Positions 54,527 through 62,296 of a DNA stretch of 64,000 nt are shown piece by piece. Positions within the stretch are counted from its first letter, which is position 1. Each line of letters begins with the position of its first letter. Origin of the DNA: Sulfuritalea sp. (GTDB lineage Bacteria > Pseudomonadota > Gammaproteobacteria > Burkholderiales > Rhodocyclaceae). Both the position numbers and the translations under genes were made by a program. The DNA lies in assembly GCA_030247575.1 (NCBI GenBank), contig JAOTRV010000012.1, positions 1 to 64,000 of the forward strand, in the 5' to 3' direction. Below the pieces are notes generated by a model. That model was not told where the DNA came from, ran no database searches, and saw nothing but the letters and a program-made list of their open reading frames with translations.

Positions 54527-55324
54527 TCAGGCGGCAGGCTTCATCCGCGCCACCGCCTGCAGTTGCCCGAGGTCGACCAGCGAAACATGGCGTCGATCGA
54601 TCGCTATCAGGCCTGCATTCTGGAATCGGGCCAGAATCCGGCAGACCGTCTCTTCGGCGATGCCGAGATAATTGCCGATGTCGCCGCGCGACATGCTCAG
54701 GTTGAATTGGGTCGCGGAAAAATTGCGGGCGGCGAAGCGCCGCGAAAGCCCGATCAGGTACTCGGCCAGGCGCTCTTCGGCGCTCCGCCGTCCGAGCAGC
54801 AGCATGAGTTCCTCGTCCTGGCGGATCTGGCCGCTCATGATCTTCATCAGTTGGTATTGAAGCGTGGGGTTCTGTTGCGCCAGTTCCTCGAGCCGCTCGG
54901 CCTCCACCCGGCAGACGGACGTGGTTTCGAGCGCCCGCGCCTCGCTGCTGTACTGCCCCGCAGAGAGCGCGCTCAATCCCAGGAGTTCGCCGGCGATATG
55001 GAAACCGGTGATTTGCACACGACCGTCCGGCGTGCAAACAGAGGTCTTGACCGAGCCGCCGCGGATTGCATAAATGAAATCGAAGTGCTCCCCTGCCCTG
55101 AACAGGAGCTGCCCGCGCTTGTAGGTTTCCTTGCGCCGGACCACGCTCTCCAGCAAAGCCATGTTGTCGTCCTGCAATCCGAGCGGCAGGCACAGCCGAT
55201 AGACACCGCACTGGTCGCAGGAGACCGCGTCGCAGGCGTGGTTGGCCGATGCGCTACGCGGGCTCATTCTGGAAGCGGGCACGCGCTTCACGGTGTGACG
55301 GACGGGTAGTCGGGCAACGGTCAT
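54527..55324 (-). CDS. Second FNR-type regulator with cysteine cluster
   Basis: This 265-residue Crp/Fnr protein has C36, C39 and C45 (SCDQCGVYRLC), plus C138 (LETTSVCRVEA), the four positions of an FNR [4Fe-4S] cluster. The helix-turn-helix SRGDIGNYLGIAEETVCRILARFQNAG has E--CR where FNR has E--SR. That change in the recognition helix may shift site preference. It is coupled to the upstream Rrf2 gene by a 4-nt overlap. It may regulate the neighbouring cco genes. Confidence 0.9.
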   Translation of the reverse strand: MTVARLPVRHTVKRVPASRMSPRSASANHACDAVSCDQCGVYRLCLPLGLQDDNMALLESVVRRKETYKRGQLLFRAGEHFDFIYAIRGGSVKTSVCTPDGRVQITGFHIAGELLGLSALSAGQYSSEARALETTSVCRVEAERLEELAQQNPTLQYQLMKIMSGQIRQDEELMLLLGRRSAEERLAEYLIGLSRRFAARNFSATQFNLSMSRGDIGNYLGIAEETVCRILARFQNAGLIAIDRRHVSLVDLGQLQAVARMKPAA

Positions 55325-55884
55325 TGGCTGGCATCCTCCGTGACCACGCGATGGGCACCAGCCGCGCGCCTGCCGCGGGCACCCTTTGCCGGGACCGGAA
55401 ACGCCGCTTCACCGCCTTCCTCACCCGCCTTGAAGTCCAGTGCGGCGAAGGGCAGTTCCGTGAGGCGATATTTCCCGCTCCGGACTGCCGCGGCCAGTTT
55501 GCCGAGGGTTTGCTGGTTCAGCAGGTTCACGATTTTGATCTTGATCGGTTTCCACTGGTTATGCATCGGGCAGGCCGTCTCGTCGCCGCAGATCTTGAGC
55601 CCGAGCACGCAGTTGTCGGTCAGGCCGGGGCCTTCGATCAGCGTCAGAATCTGCATCAAATCGGTATCTTCGCCGCCTTCCGTCAGACATACCCCGCCCT
55701 GCCGGCCGCGAAAGGTATGGATCAGTTTTCCGCGGCTGAGGCTTTGCATGATTTTCGCGAGATACGCGGGCGGAACGCCGAGGTGCTCGGCGACCGTGCG
55801 AATCAGCACGGGAACGCCGCGCGGCTGGGTCGCCACGAAAATCAGGGCCTGAATGGCGTATTGGCTGGTGCGGGAAAGAATCAT
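55321..55884 (-). CDS. Rrf2-family transcription regulator (Fe-S type)
   Basis: This 187-residue protein has an N-terminal winged helix (MILSRTSQYAIQALIFVATQPRG, PAYLAKIMQSLSRGKLIHTFRGRQGG) and three cysteines C92, C99 and C105 (NCVLGLKICGDETACPMH), spaced as the Fe-S ligands of IscR/NsrR relatives. The C-terminal tail is longer than usual (about 145-187, basic/Ala-rich). The signal could be NO, iron-sulfur status or oxygen. It is co-transcribed with the second FNR-type gene. Confidence 0.9.
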   Translation of the reverse strand: MILSRTSQYAIQALIFVATQPRGVPVLIRTVAEHLGVPPAYLAKIMQSLSRGKLIHTFRGRQGGVCLTEGGEDTDLMQILTLIEGPGLTDNCVLGLKICGDETACPMHNQWKPIKIKIVNLLNQQTLGKLAAAVRSGKYRLTELPFAALDFKAGEEGGEAAFPVPAKGARGRRAAGAHRVVTEDASQ

Positions 55885-55922
55885 CGCTGAAGTGTACTAG
55901 GCTCAATCAAAACCGGGTTCGG

Positions 55923-55950
55923 AAAAAAAAAGGGTGCGCAACGCGCACCC
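55923..55950 (-). terminator. Rho-independent terminator of ccoI-ccoS
   Basis: On the minus strand GGGTGCGC-gtt-GCGCACCC (55950-55932) is followed by nine T (55931-55923). It lies 69 nt after the ccoS stop codon. Confidence 0.92.
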
Positions 55951-56018
55951 CGAACCCCAACAGAGAGCCTTTGGGTGACGGCGCAAAGCCCTCACCATAG
56001 AACCCATTGTCAGTATGG

Positions 56019-56222
56019 TTACTTGCCATCGGCCGCGCCTTGATCTGAGTCAACTGAGTTGCGTTTTTCCGGAATATCCGCTTTGTCGTCGTCCATCAGG
56101 ATGCGGTAGCCGGGACCGTCGAGATCCTCGTACTGGCCGCTTTTCAGCGACCACCAGAACAGGGCCGCGATGACGAAGACCAGCACCAGGGACAGCGGAA
56201 TCAGGAGATACAGGATATCCAT
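56019..56222 (-). CDS. ccoS: cbb3 oxidase maturation protein CcoS
   Basis: This 67-residue protein has one membrane helix (ILYLLIPLSLVLVFVIAALFWWSLKSGQYEDLDGPGYRIL). The motif FWWSLKSGQYEDLDGPGYRIL is the CcoS signature. It is needed for cofactor insertion into cbb3. It follows ccoI with an 8-nt gap. Confidence 0.93.
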   Translation of the reverse strand: MDILYLLIPLSLVLVFVIAALFWWSLKSGQYEDLDGPGYRILMDDDKADIPEKRNSVDSDQGAADGK

Positions 56223-56230
56223 GTCAGGCT

Positions 56231-58696
56231 TTAGCCCCGCTGCAGGCGCAAGGCGTTGAGAACCACGAGAAGCGAACTGGCCGACATGCCGATGCCGGCC
56301 ATCCAGGGTGTCACCCAGCCGGCCATGGCCAGCGGGATCGCGAGGAAATTGTAGGCGAAAGCCCACGCCAGATTCTGTTTCACGACGCGCACGGTGCGCC
56401 GCGCCAGCGCCAGCCCTTCGGGCAGCGCCCGCAGATCGTTGCCGAGCAGCACCACATCTGCATTGGCCCGGGCGAGATCGGCGCCGCCGCCCATGGCGAT
56501 CGAAACCTGAGCCTGCGCCAACACGGGGGCGTCATTGACGCCGTCGCCGACCATCGCCACGGTTTCGCCGGCCTCCTGCAGCGCCTTGAGCGCCGCATGC
56601 TTGTCCTCCGGCGAGAGGCCGCCACGGGCGTCCGCGATGCCCAGTGCCGCACCCATGCGCCGAGCCGCCGCCGGCGCATCGCCGCTGAAAATCGACAAGC
56701 CGATGCCGGTCGCCGAAAGCTTCTCCACCATGGCCGACGCCTCGGGGCGCAGGCCGTCGCTCAACCGGAAGAATGCGTGCCAGCCCTGCGCATTGCCCAA
56801 GGCGATCACCGTATCGCCGGCGTCTACTGTCGACTCGACGCCGGCCGGCACGCCAGCCCCATGCAGCGCCCCGACGAATTCGGGGCGACCCAGCCGCCAG
56901 ACGCCGCCCTCGACCGTGCCTTCGACCCCGGCCCCGGTGGTGGCGCGTAATCCGTCGATTGCAATTCCGGCATGGCTTCCCGCCTCCGCGGCGCCCGCCG
57001 CCAACGCCTTGGCAATCGGATGCTCCGATCCGCGTTCGAGGGCTACGGCCAGCGCCAGTGCGCGCGCGGCATCGTCCCGGACGGGAATCGTTTCGAGCAG
57101 CGTCATGCGGCCCAATGAGAGCGTGCCGGTCTTGTCGAAAACGAAGCGGTCGGTGCGCGCCAGCGCCTCGATCGCATGGCCGCGCGTCACCAGCACGCCG
57201 CGCGCCGAGAGTGCACCGGTCGCCACGGTCAGCGCCGCCGGCGTCGCCAGCGAGAGTGCGCATGGACAACTCACCACCAGCACGGCGACAAAAATCCACA
57301 GCGCGCGCGACGGATCGATCCACCACCACGCCAGCGCCGTCGCTGCCGCCAGTAGCAGCAGGGCGACGATGAAGCGCCCGGCGACGCGGTCGGCCATCTC
57401 CACCAGATGCGGCTTTTCCGCCGCGGCGCGCTCCATCAGGCGCTGGATGGCGGCCACGCGCGTCGCCTCGCCGACGCGTTCGACGCGCATCACCAGGGGG
57501 CTCGCGGTATTCACGCTGCCGCCGATCAGCGCGTCGCCGGCCGCCTTGGGCACCGGACGGCTCTCGCCGGTCAGCAGCGATTCGTCGGCCGCGCTCTCGC
57601 CGTCGAGCACGCAGCCGTCGGCCGGCACCGTCTCGCCGGGCTTGATCTGCACCGCGTCGCCCGCACGCAACTCGGCGACCGCGACGCGCTCCCCCGCTGC
57701 ATCGGCGCTGCTGCAGGGCCACGCCGCGAGACGCGTGGCGAAGGCCGGAATCGCCCGGGCCAGCGTCTCGACGCTGCGCGCCGCCCTCTGCCGCGCCATC
57801 ATTTCGAGATAGCGGCCCGAAAGCAGGAAGAAGACGAACATGGTGACCGAGTCGAAATACACCTCGCCGGCGGCGATCAGCGTAGCCCACACGCTGGCCG
57901 CAAACGCGGCGCCGACGCCGAGCGCCACGGGCACGTCCATGCCGACGCGGTGCAGTTTCAGGTCGCGCCAGGCGCTGGCGAAGAAGGGCGCGGCGGAATA
58001 GCCGACTACCGGGATCGTCAGGATCAAGCTGGCCCAGCGCATCAGTTGCTCGATGTCCGGCGTCATGTCGCCCTCGGCCAGATACACCGGTATGGCGTAC
58101 ATCATCACCTGCATCATGCCGAAGCCGGCGACGAACAGCCGCCACAGCGCTGCCCTGCGTTCCTTCTGTGCCAGCTCCTCGGAACGCCCGACGTCGTAGG
58201 GATGCGCGCGGTAACCAATGGCTGCGATGGCTTCGAGGATGGCCGACAGTTTTGTTACCCGCTCGTCCCAGCGCACCCGCGCGCGGCGCGTGGTGTAGTT
58301 GATGTCGATCGCGGTCACGCCCGGCTGGCGGCGCACATGCGATTCGTTGAGCCAGACGCAGGCGGCGCAGGTGATGCCTTCGAGAATCAGCGCCGCTTCG
58401 CGTTCGTGCTCGCCCGCCACGCCCTCGGCGCGGCGCACGAAGTTCTTCTGCACGTCGGGATGGTCGAACAGACCGAAATCGGCCAGCACCTGCGGCAGCG
58501 CCTCGCGCGGGCTTTCCGGCATTGCGTCGCGATGCCGGTAGTAGTCGGCGAGGCCATTGGCGACGATGGCCTGCGCCACGGCCTGGCAGCCGGCGCAGCA
58601 CATTGCCCGCCGCCGGCCGTCGATCTCCACCGGGAAATCGACGTCCGTGGGAATCGGCAGGCCGCAGTGGTAGCAGGATTGATCGGCCAGGGTCAT
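56231..58696 (-). CDS. ccoI: CcoI/FixI copper-transporting P-type ATPase
   Basis: This 821-residue protein has an N-terminal Cys-rich metal-binding segment (SCYHCGLPIP, MCCAGCQAV). An HMA domain follows (ITCAACVWLNES), then the ion motif VSCPCALSLATP, phosphorylation site DKTGTLSLG and hinge MVGDGVNDAPVLAQA. It is the dedicated Cu transporter for cbb3 assembly. The start codon lies only 6 nt from the edge of a REP-like element, so its ribosome binding site must lie in or beside the repeat. ccoS follows. Confidence 0.95.
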   Translation of the reverse strand: MTLADQSCYHCGLPIPTDVDFPVEIDGRRRAMCCAGCQAVAQAIVANGLADYYRHRDAMPESPREALPQVLADFGLFDHPDVQKNFVRRAEGVAGEHEREAALILEGITCAACVWLNESHVRRQPGVTAIDINYTTRRARVRWDERVTKLSAILEAIAAIGYRAHPYDVGRSEELAQKERRAALWRLFVAGFGMMQVMMYAIPVYLAEGDMTPDIEQLMRWASLILTIPVVGYSAAPFFASAWRDLKLHRVGMDVPVALGVGAAFAASVWATLIAAGEVYFDSVTMFVFFLLSGRYLEMMARQRAARSVETLARAIPAFATRLAAWPCSSADAAGERVAVAELRAGDAVQIKPGETVPADGCVLDGESAADESLLTGESRPVPKAAGDALIGGSVNTASPLVMRVERVGEATRVAAIQRLMERAAAEKPHLVEMADRVAGRFIVALLLLAAATALAWWWIDPSRALWIFVAVLVVSCPCALSLATPAALTVATGALSARGVLVTRGHAIEALARTDRFVFDKTGTLSLGRMTLLETIPVRDDAARALALAVALERGSEHPIAKALAAGAAEAGSHAGIAIDGLRATTGAGVEGTVEGGVWRLGRPEFVGALHGAGVPAGVESTVDAGDTVIALGNAQGWHAFFRLSDGLRPEASAMVEKLSATGIGLSIFSGDAPAAARRMGAALGIADARGGLSPEDKHAALKALQEAGETVAMVGDGVNDAPVLAQAQVSIAMGGGADLARANADVVLLGNDLRALPEGLALARRTVRVVKQNLAWAFAYNFLAIPLAMAGWVTPWMAGIGMSASSLLVVLNALRLQRG

Positions 58697-58702
58697 GAGA
58701 TT

Positions 58703-58769
58703 GTCATTCCCGCGAAAGCGGGAATCCAGTCGTGCGCACGATCTGGATCCCCGCCTACGCGGGGATGAC
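58703..58769. repeat. REP-like inverted-repeat element abutting ccoI
   Basis: GTCATTCCCGCGAAAGCGGG...AATCCAG and CTGGATCCCCGC...GCGGGGATGAC form two facing hairpins. It is the same family as 32479-32546. It lies between the SDR gene and ccoI and ends 6 nt before the ccoI ATG. Confidence 0.88.
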
Positions 58770-58786
58770 GGAGCCGAGCGGCTCCG

Positions 58787-59554
58787 TCACTTCGGCGCCA
58801 TACGGATGGCGCCGTCGAGGCGAATCACCTCGCCGTTGAGCATTTCGTTCTCGATGATGTGGCGCACCAGCGCCGCGTACTCGGCCGGTTTTCCCAGCCG
58901 CGAGGGAAAGGGCACCATCTTGCCCAGCGCATCCTGAACCTCCTGCGGCATGCCCAGCAGCATCGGCGTCTCAAAAATTCCGGGCGCGATGGTCATGACG
59001 CGGATGCCGAAGCGCGCCAGTTCGCGCGCGATGGGCAGGGTCATGCCGACCACGCCGCCCTTCGAAGCCGCATAGGCCGCCTGGCCGATCTGCCCGTCAT
59101 AGGCCGCCACCGACGCGGTGCTGACGATCACGCCGCGCTCGCCCGCCGCGTTGGGCTCGCCCTTGCTCATGGCCTCGGCGGCCAGGCGAATCATGTTGAA
59201 GCTGCCGACCAGATTGACCGAAACGACCCTGGCGAACACGTCCAGCGAATGCGGCCCGTTCCTGCCCAGCACCTTCTCGGCGGGTGCAATCCCGGCGCAA
59301 TTGACCAGTCCGTGCAAGCCGCTGAAGGCTGCCACGGCAGCATCCACGCAGGCCTTGGCGCTGGCCTCGTCGGCCACGTTGGTGGTGACGAAGCGCGCAT
59401 TGGCGCCCAGTTCGGCGGCCAGCGCATTGCCGGCCGTATCGTTGAGATCGGCCAGAACGACTTTGGCGCCCTCTGCCGCCAGCATCCGCCCGGTGCCGGC
59501 GCCAAGGCCCGAAGCCCCGCCGGTGATGATGAATACCCTGTCCCTGATCTGCAT
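58787..59554 (-). CDS. Short-chain dehydrogenase (3-hydroxyacyl-CoA dehydrogenase type 2-like)
   Basis: This 255-residue Rossmann-fold enzyme has the NAD motif [16 protein letters not shown]-binding VVLADLND (NAD preference), [11 protein letters not shown] and the catalytic S...YAASK ([23 protein letters not shown]). It resembles HSD17B10/3-hydroxy-2-methylbutyryl-CoA dehydrogenases and may take part in fatty acid or PHA monomer metabolism. The start is ATG 59554 with GGGGA upstream. It lies downstream of tRNA-Thr and its terminator. Confidence 0.88.
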   Translation of the reverse strand: MQIRDRVFIITGGASGLGAGTGRMLAAEGAKVVLADLNDTAGNALAAELGANARFVTTNVADEASAKACVDAAVAAFSGLHGLVNCAGIAPAEKVLGRNGPHSLDVFARVVSVNLVGSFNMIRLAAEAMSKGEPNAAGERGVIVSTASVAAYDGQIGQAAYAASKGGVVGMTLPIARELARFGIRVMTIAPGIFETPMLLGMPQEVQDALGKMVPFPSRLGKPAEYAALVRHIIENEMLNGEVIRLDGAIRMAPK

Positions 59555-59573
59555 GAGCGTCCCCAAAAAGAAA

Positions 59574-59607
59574 CAGGGCCTGCCGACCGGAAAGGAGGCA
59601 GGCCCTG
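59574..59607 (-). terminator. Rho-independent terminator after tRNA-Thr
   Basis: CAGGGCCTGCC (59574-59584) pairs with GGCAGGCCCTG (59597-59607). On the minus strand the stem is followed by TTTCTTTTT. It sits just beyond the 3' end of the tRNA gene. Confidence 0.9.
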
Positions 59608-59612
59608 AAATT

Positions 59613-59688
<76 letters not shown>

Positions 59689-59802
59689 GTCCTGAAAGGA
59701 CAACAATTATACCTGCTGGCCCGCCTGCGTTGCAACGCGCCGGCCGCCCCGCTCCCGGCGGATTGCTTGCTGCATATTGCGCCCGCTTGCTAGACTGACC
59801 GG

Positions 59803-60279
59803 ATGACCAAGTCGCCGCCGCTCCTGCAGCGCTGCCAGCCGGGCTTCACCCTGATCGAACTGGTCACGGTGCTGATGATCACAGGCATCCTGGCCTTCGT
59901 CGTGCTGCCGCGTTTCGACCTGTTGCGCGGCTTCGACGAGGTCGGCTATCGGGACAAGGTCAAGGCGACGCTCGAATACGCCAGAAAGTCGGCGGTGGCG
60001 ATGCGGCGGCAGGTCAGGGTGACTATCGCCGGCAGCGGACTCACCGTCGAATTCCAGAAGCAGACGCCGGAACTGGAAGGAACCGCCGCCTGGTCCCCCC
60101 TCAACCTGCCCGGCTCCGGCACCCATTCCTTCGCCGCACCGGCCGATGTCAGCCTCACGCCGGCAGCAGCGACCATCGTCTTCGATGCCCTCGGGCGGCC
60201 GGATGCCGGCAAATCCTTCACCCTGTCGGGCGGCGCCGGAACGATAGTCGTCGAAGCGGAAACCGGCTATGTCCACTAG
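59803..60279 (+). CDS. mshC: MSHA-type minor prepilin (MshC-like)
   Basis: This 158-residue type IV prepilin has leader and helix QPGFTLIELVTVLMITGILAFVVLPRF, with cleavage after Gly and conserved Glu5, followed by a small beta domain. The gene order and the sequence after the helix resemble MshC. It overlaps the next prepilin gene by 11 nt. Confidence 0.78.
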   Translation: MTKSPPLLQRCQPGFTLIELVTVLMITGILAFVVLPRFDLLRGFDEVGYRDKVKATLEYARKSAVAMRRQVRVTIAGSGLTVEFQKQTPELEGTAAWSPLNLPGSGTHSFAAPADVSLTPAAATIVFDALGRPDAGKSFTLSGGAGTIVVEAETGYVH

Positions 60280-60844
60280 TCGCCGCCAGCGCGGCCTCAC
60301 GCTGATCGAGCTGGTGGTCTTCATCATCATCGTCGGCGTGGCGCTGGCCGGCGTGCTGACGGTGCTCAACGTCACCGCCAAATCCAGCGCCGACCCGCTG
60401 ATCAGGAAGCAGATGCTGGCCATCGCCGAAGCCCTGCTGGAGGAAGTCCAGCTCCAGTCGTTTACCTGGTGCGACCCCGACGATCCGAATGCGGCCACGG
60501 CCAGCAGCGCGGCCGGCTGTACCGCCGGCTACCTCGAAGCTTCGGGTCCCGAGACCATCGCCGCCGTCGTCGAGACGCGCGGCAGCGCGACGACTCCGTT
60601 CGACAACGTCAATGACTTTGCCGGCCTGTCGCTGGCCGGCCCCATCGCCAGCAGCACCGGCAGCTTTTCTGCGCCGGCCGGCTACAGCGCGAGCATCGCC
60701 GTCACCCCCGAAGCCCTCAACGGCGTCGGCGACGCGACGCCGGCCTCGGCCTCGCTGCGGATTTCCGTCACGGTCACCAACGGCGGCGAGAGCATCGTGC
60801 TGGAAGGCTATCGCACCCGTCACTCGCCGAATCACCTGCCATGA
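60269..60844 (+). CDS. mshD: MSHA-type minor prepilin (MshD-like)
   Basis: This 191-residue protein has prepilin N terminus RGLTLIELVVFIIIVGVALAGVLTVLNVTAKSSADPLIRKQMLAIAEALLEEV, characteristic of MshD. A pair of cysteines in the globular part (WCDPDDP, AGCTAGY) may form a disulfide. It overlaps mshC and, by 4 nt, mshO. Confidence 0.8.
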   Translation: MSTSRRQRGLTLIELVVFIIIVGVALAGVLTVLNVTAKSSADPLIRKQMLAIAEALLEEVQLQSFTWCDPDDPNAATASSAAGCTAGYLEASGPETIAAVVETRGSATTPFDNVNDFAGLSLAGPIASSTGSFSAPAGYSASIAVTPEALNGVGDATPASASLRISVTVTNGGESIVLEGYRTRHSPNHLP

Positions 60845-61743
60845 CGAATCGGCACCGTCCAGCCGCCGGTTTCACCCTGGTCGAGGCCGTCGTCGCCATC
60901 GTCATCACGGGCATCCTGCTCGGCATCGTCGCCGTATTCATCGCCAATCCGGTTCAGGGCTATGTCGATTCCGTGCGCCGCGCCGAGCTGACCGACGCCG
61001 CCGATGTGGCCCTGCGCCGGATGCTGCGCGACATCCGCCTGGCCCTGCCCAACAGCCTGCGCGTCACCACTTCGGGCGGCGTGCATTACATCGAATTCAT
61101 CATGACCGGCGCCGGCCGGCGTTACCGCGATGCCGCGGATGGATCGAGCGCGGGCACTTTCCTGACATGGACCGGCGCAGCGAGCTGCGCCACCACCCCC
61201 GACAATTGCCAGTTCGACGTGCTCGGCGCCATGCCCGCCAACCCGGCCGTCGCGGTCGGCGATTTCGTCGTGGTCCATAACCTCGGTCCCGGCTACGAGC
61301 CGGGCGATGCCTATCAGCGTGACCAGGCCCACTGCGACGCGACGCCGGCCAGCCCCGGCTGCAACATCGCCAAAGTCAACGGCGTCGCCGGCAATACCGT
61401 CACCCTCGACGCCAATCCCTTCGCCTTTCAAACGCCCCCGCTGCCCTCGCCGGGCACGCGCTTCCAGATCGTACCCGGCGCAGTTCGCGCGGTCACCTTC
61501 GCCTGTCCCGCGACCGGCAGCGGCAATCTGATGCGCTACTGGAACTACGGCTTCAATGCCGCCCAGGCAACGCCGCCGGCGGGAGGCAGTTCGGCGCCGC
61601 TCGCCGGCGGCGCCAGTTGCGTGGTCGAATACACCGCCAACGCCACCGGCCGCCACGGCCTGCTTTTCGTGCAGCTCACGCTGGGCACCGGCGAGGAAAG
61701 CGTGAGCCTGTTCCAGCAGATCCACGTGGACAACGCGCCATGA
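60841..61743 (+). CDS. mshO: MSHA-type minor prepilin (MshO-like)
   Basis: This 300-residue protein has prepilin N terminus AGFTLVEAVVAIVITGILLGIVAVFIANPVQGYVDSVRRAELTDAADVALRRMLRDIRLALPNSLRV, typical of MshO. The C-terminal beta domain contains several Cys (GAASCATTPDNCQF, CDATPASPGC). It overlaps mshP by 4 nt. Probably part of the pilus tip or priming complex. Confidence 0.82.
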   Translation: MTNRHRPAAGFTLVEAVVAIVITGILLGIVAVFIANPVQGYVDSVRRAELTDAADVALRRMLRDIRLALPNSLRVTTSGGVHYIEFIMTGAGRRYRDAADGSSAGTFLTWTGAASCATTPDNCQFDVLGAMPANPAVAVGDFVVVHNLGPGYEPGDAYQRDQAHCDATPASPGCNIAKVNGVAGNTVTLDANPFAFQTPPLPSPGTRFQIVPGAVRAVTFACPATGSGNLMRYWNYGFNAAQATPPAGGSSAPLAGGASCVVEYTANATGRHGLLFVQLTLGTGEESVSLFQQIHVDNAP

Positions 61744-62225
61744 GGGCCGCGCGCAAACAACCCCGCGGCTTCGCCATCGTCACGGCGATTTTCGTCCTGA
61801 TCGTGCTGTCGGCGCTGGGTGCCTTCATCGTGAATATTTCCACCAGCCAGCAGCTCGGCTCGGCGCTCGACGTGCAAGGCGTGCGCGCCTATCAGACGGC
61901 GCGCGCGGGCATCGAATGGGGGCTGCACCAGGTGCAGGCCACCGCCGCCTACAACTTCGGCTACACCTCCACCGACCCCGACACCCGCGCCTGCCCCGCG
62001 GCGATCACCTCCTTCACCACGGCCGCGCCGACGCTGGGGGATTTCACGGTCACCGTCGAGTGCACCGCCACGCCGGATGCAGACGACGGCCCCACGGTCT
62101 ATGCCATCACCGCCACAGCCTGCAACCAACCCGTTGCCGGATGGACCGCCGGCACGGTCGCCTGCCCGAACACCGTGAGCCTCCACCCGCTCTATGTCGA
62201 GCGCCGCCTGTCGGTGGAGTTCTGA
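61740..62225 (+). CDS. mshP: MSHA biogenesis protein MshP-like
   Basis: This 161-residue protein has a pilin/PilX-like N terminus RGFAIVTAIFVLIVLSALGAFIVNISTSQQLGSALDVQGVRAYQTARAGIEWGL, as in MshP. Paired cysteines lie in the C-terminal part. It starts at ATG 61740. The stop codon touches ATG 62225 of the next frame. Confidence 0.82.
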   Translation: MRAARKQPRGFAIVTAIFVLIVLSALGAFIVNISTSQQLGSALDVQGVRAYQTARAGIEWGLHQVQATAAYNFGYTSTDPDTRACPAAITSFTTAAPTLGDFTVTVECTATPDADDGPTVYAITATACNQPVAGWTAGTVACPNTVSLHPLYVERRLSVEF

Positions 62226-62238
62226 TGGACTCGCAATC

Positions 62239-62262
62239 ACCGTCCCGCCAGCGTCGACTCTT
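62239..62262 (+). repeat. 23-bp dispersed repeat, copy 11 (before mshQ-like gene)
   Basis: ACCGTCCCGCCAGCG then TCGACTCTT, with one core mismatch plus the CTT ending seen in the tonB copy. A short inverted GAGTCG follows at 62269-62274. Confidence 0.6.
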
Positions 62263-62296
62263 GAAAGGCGAGTCGCAGCGGAACAAGATTCAGGTC

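Noticed and set aside
54309-55211. 300-codon minus-strand frame overlapping the second FNR-type gene
   Set aside because: Arg/Ala-rich shadow in another frame of a gene with clear sensor and helix-turn-helix domains.
58703-58769. Transposon end or insertion sequence
   Set aside because: No transposase and no target-site duplication. The facing short hairpins are those of REP-like elements.
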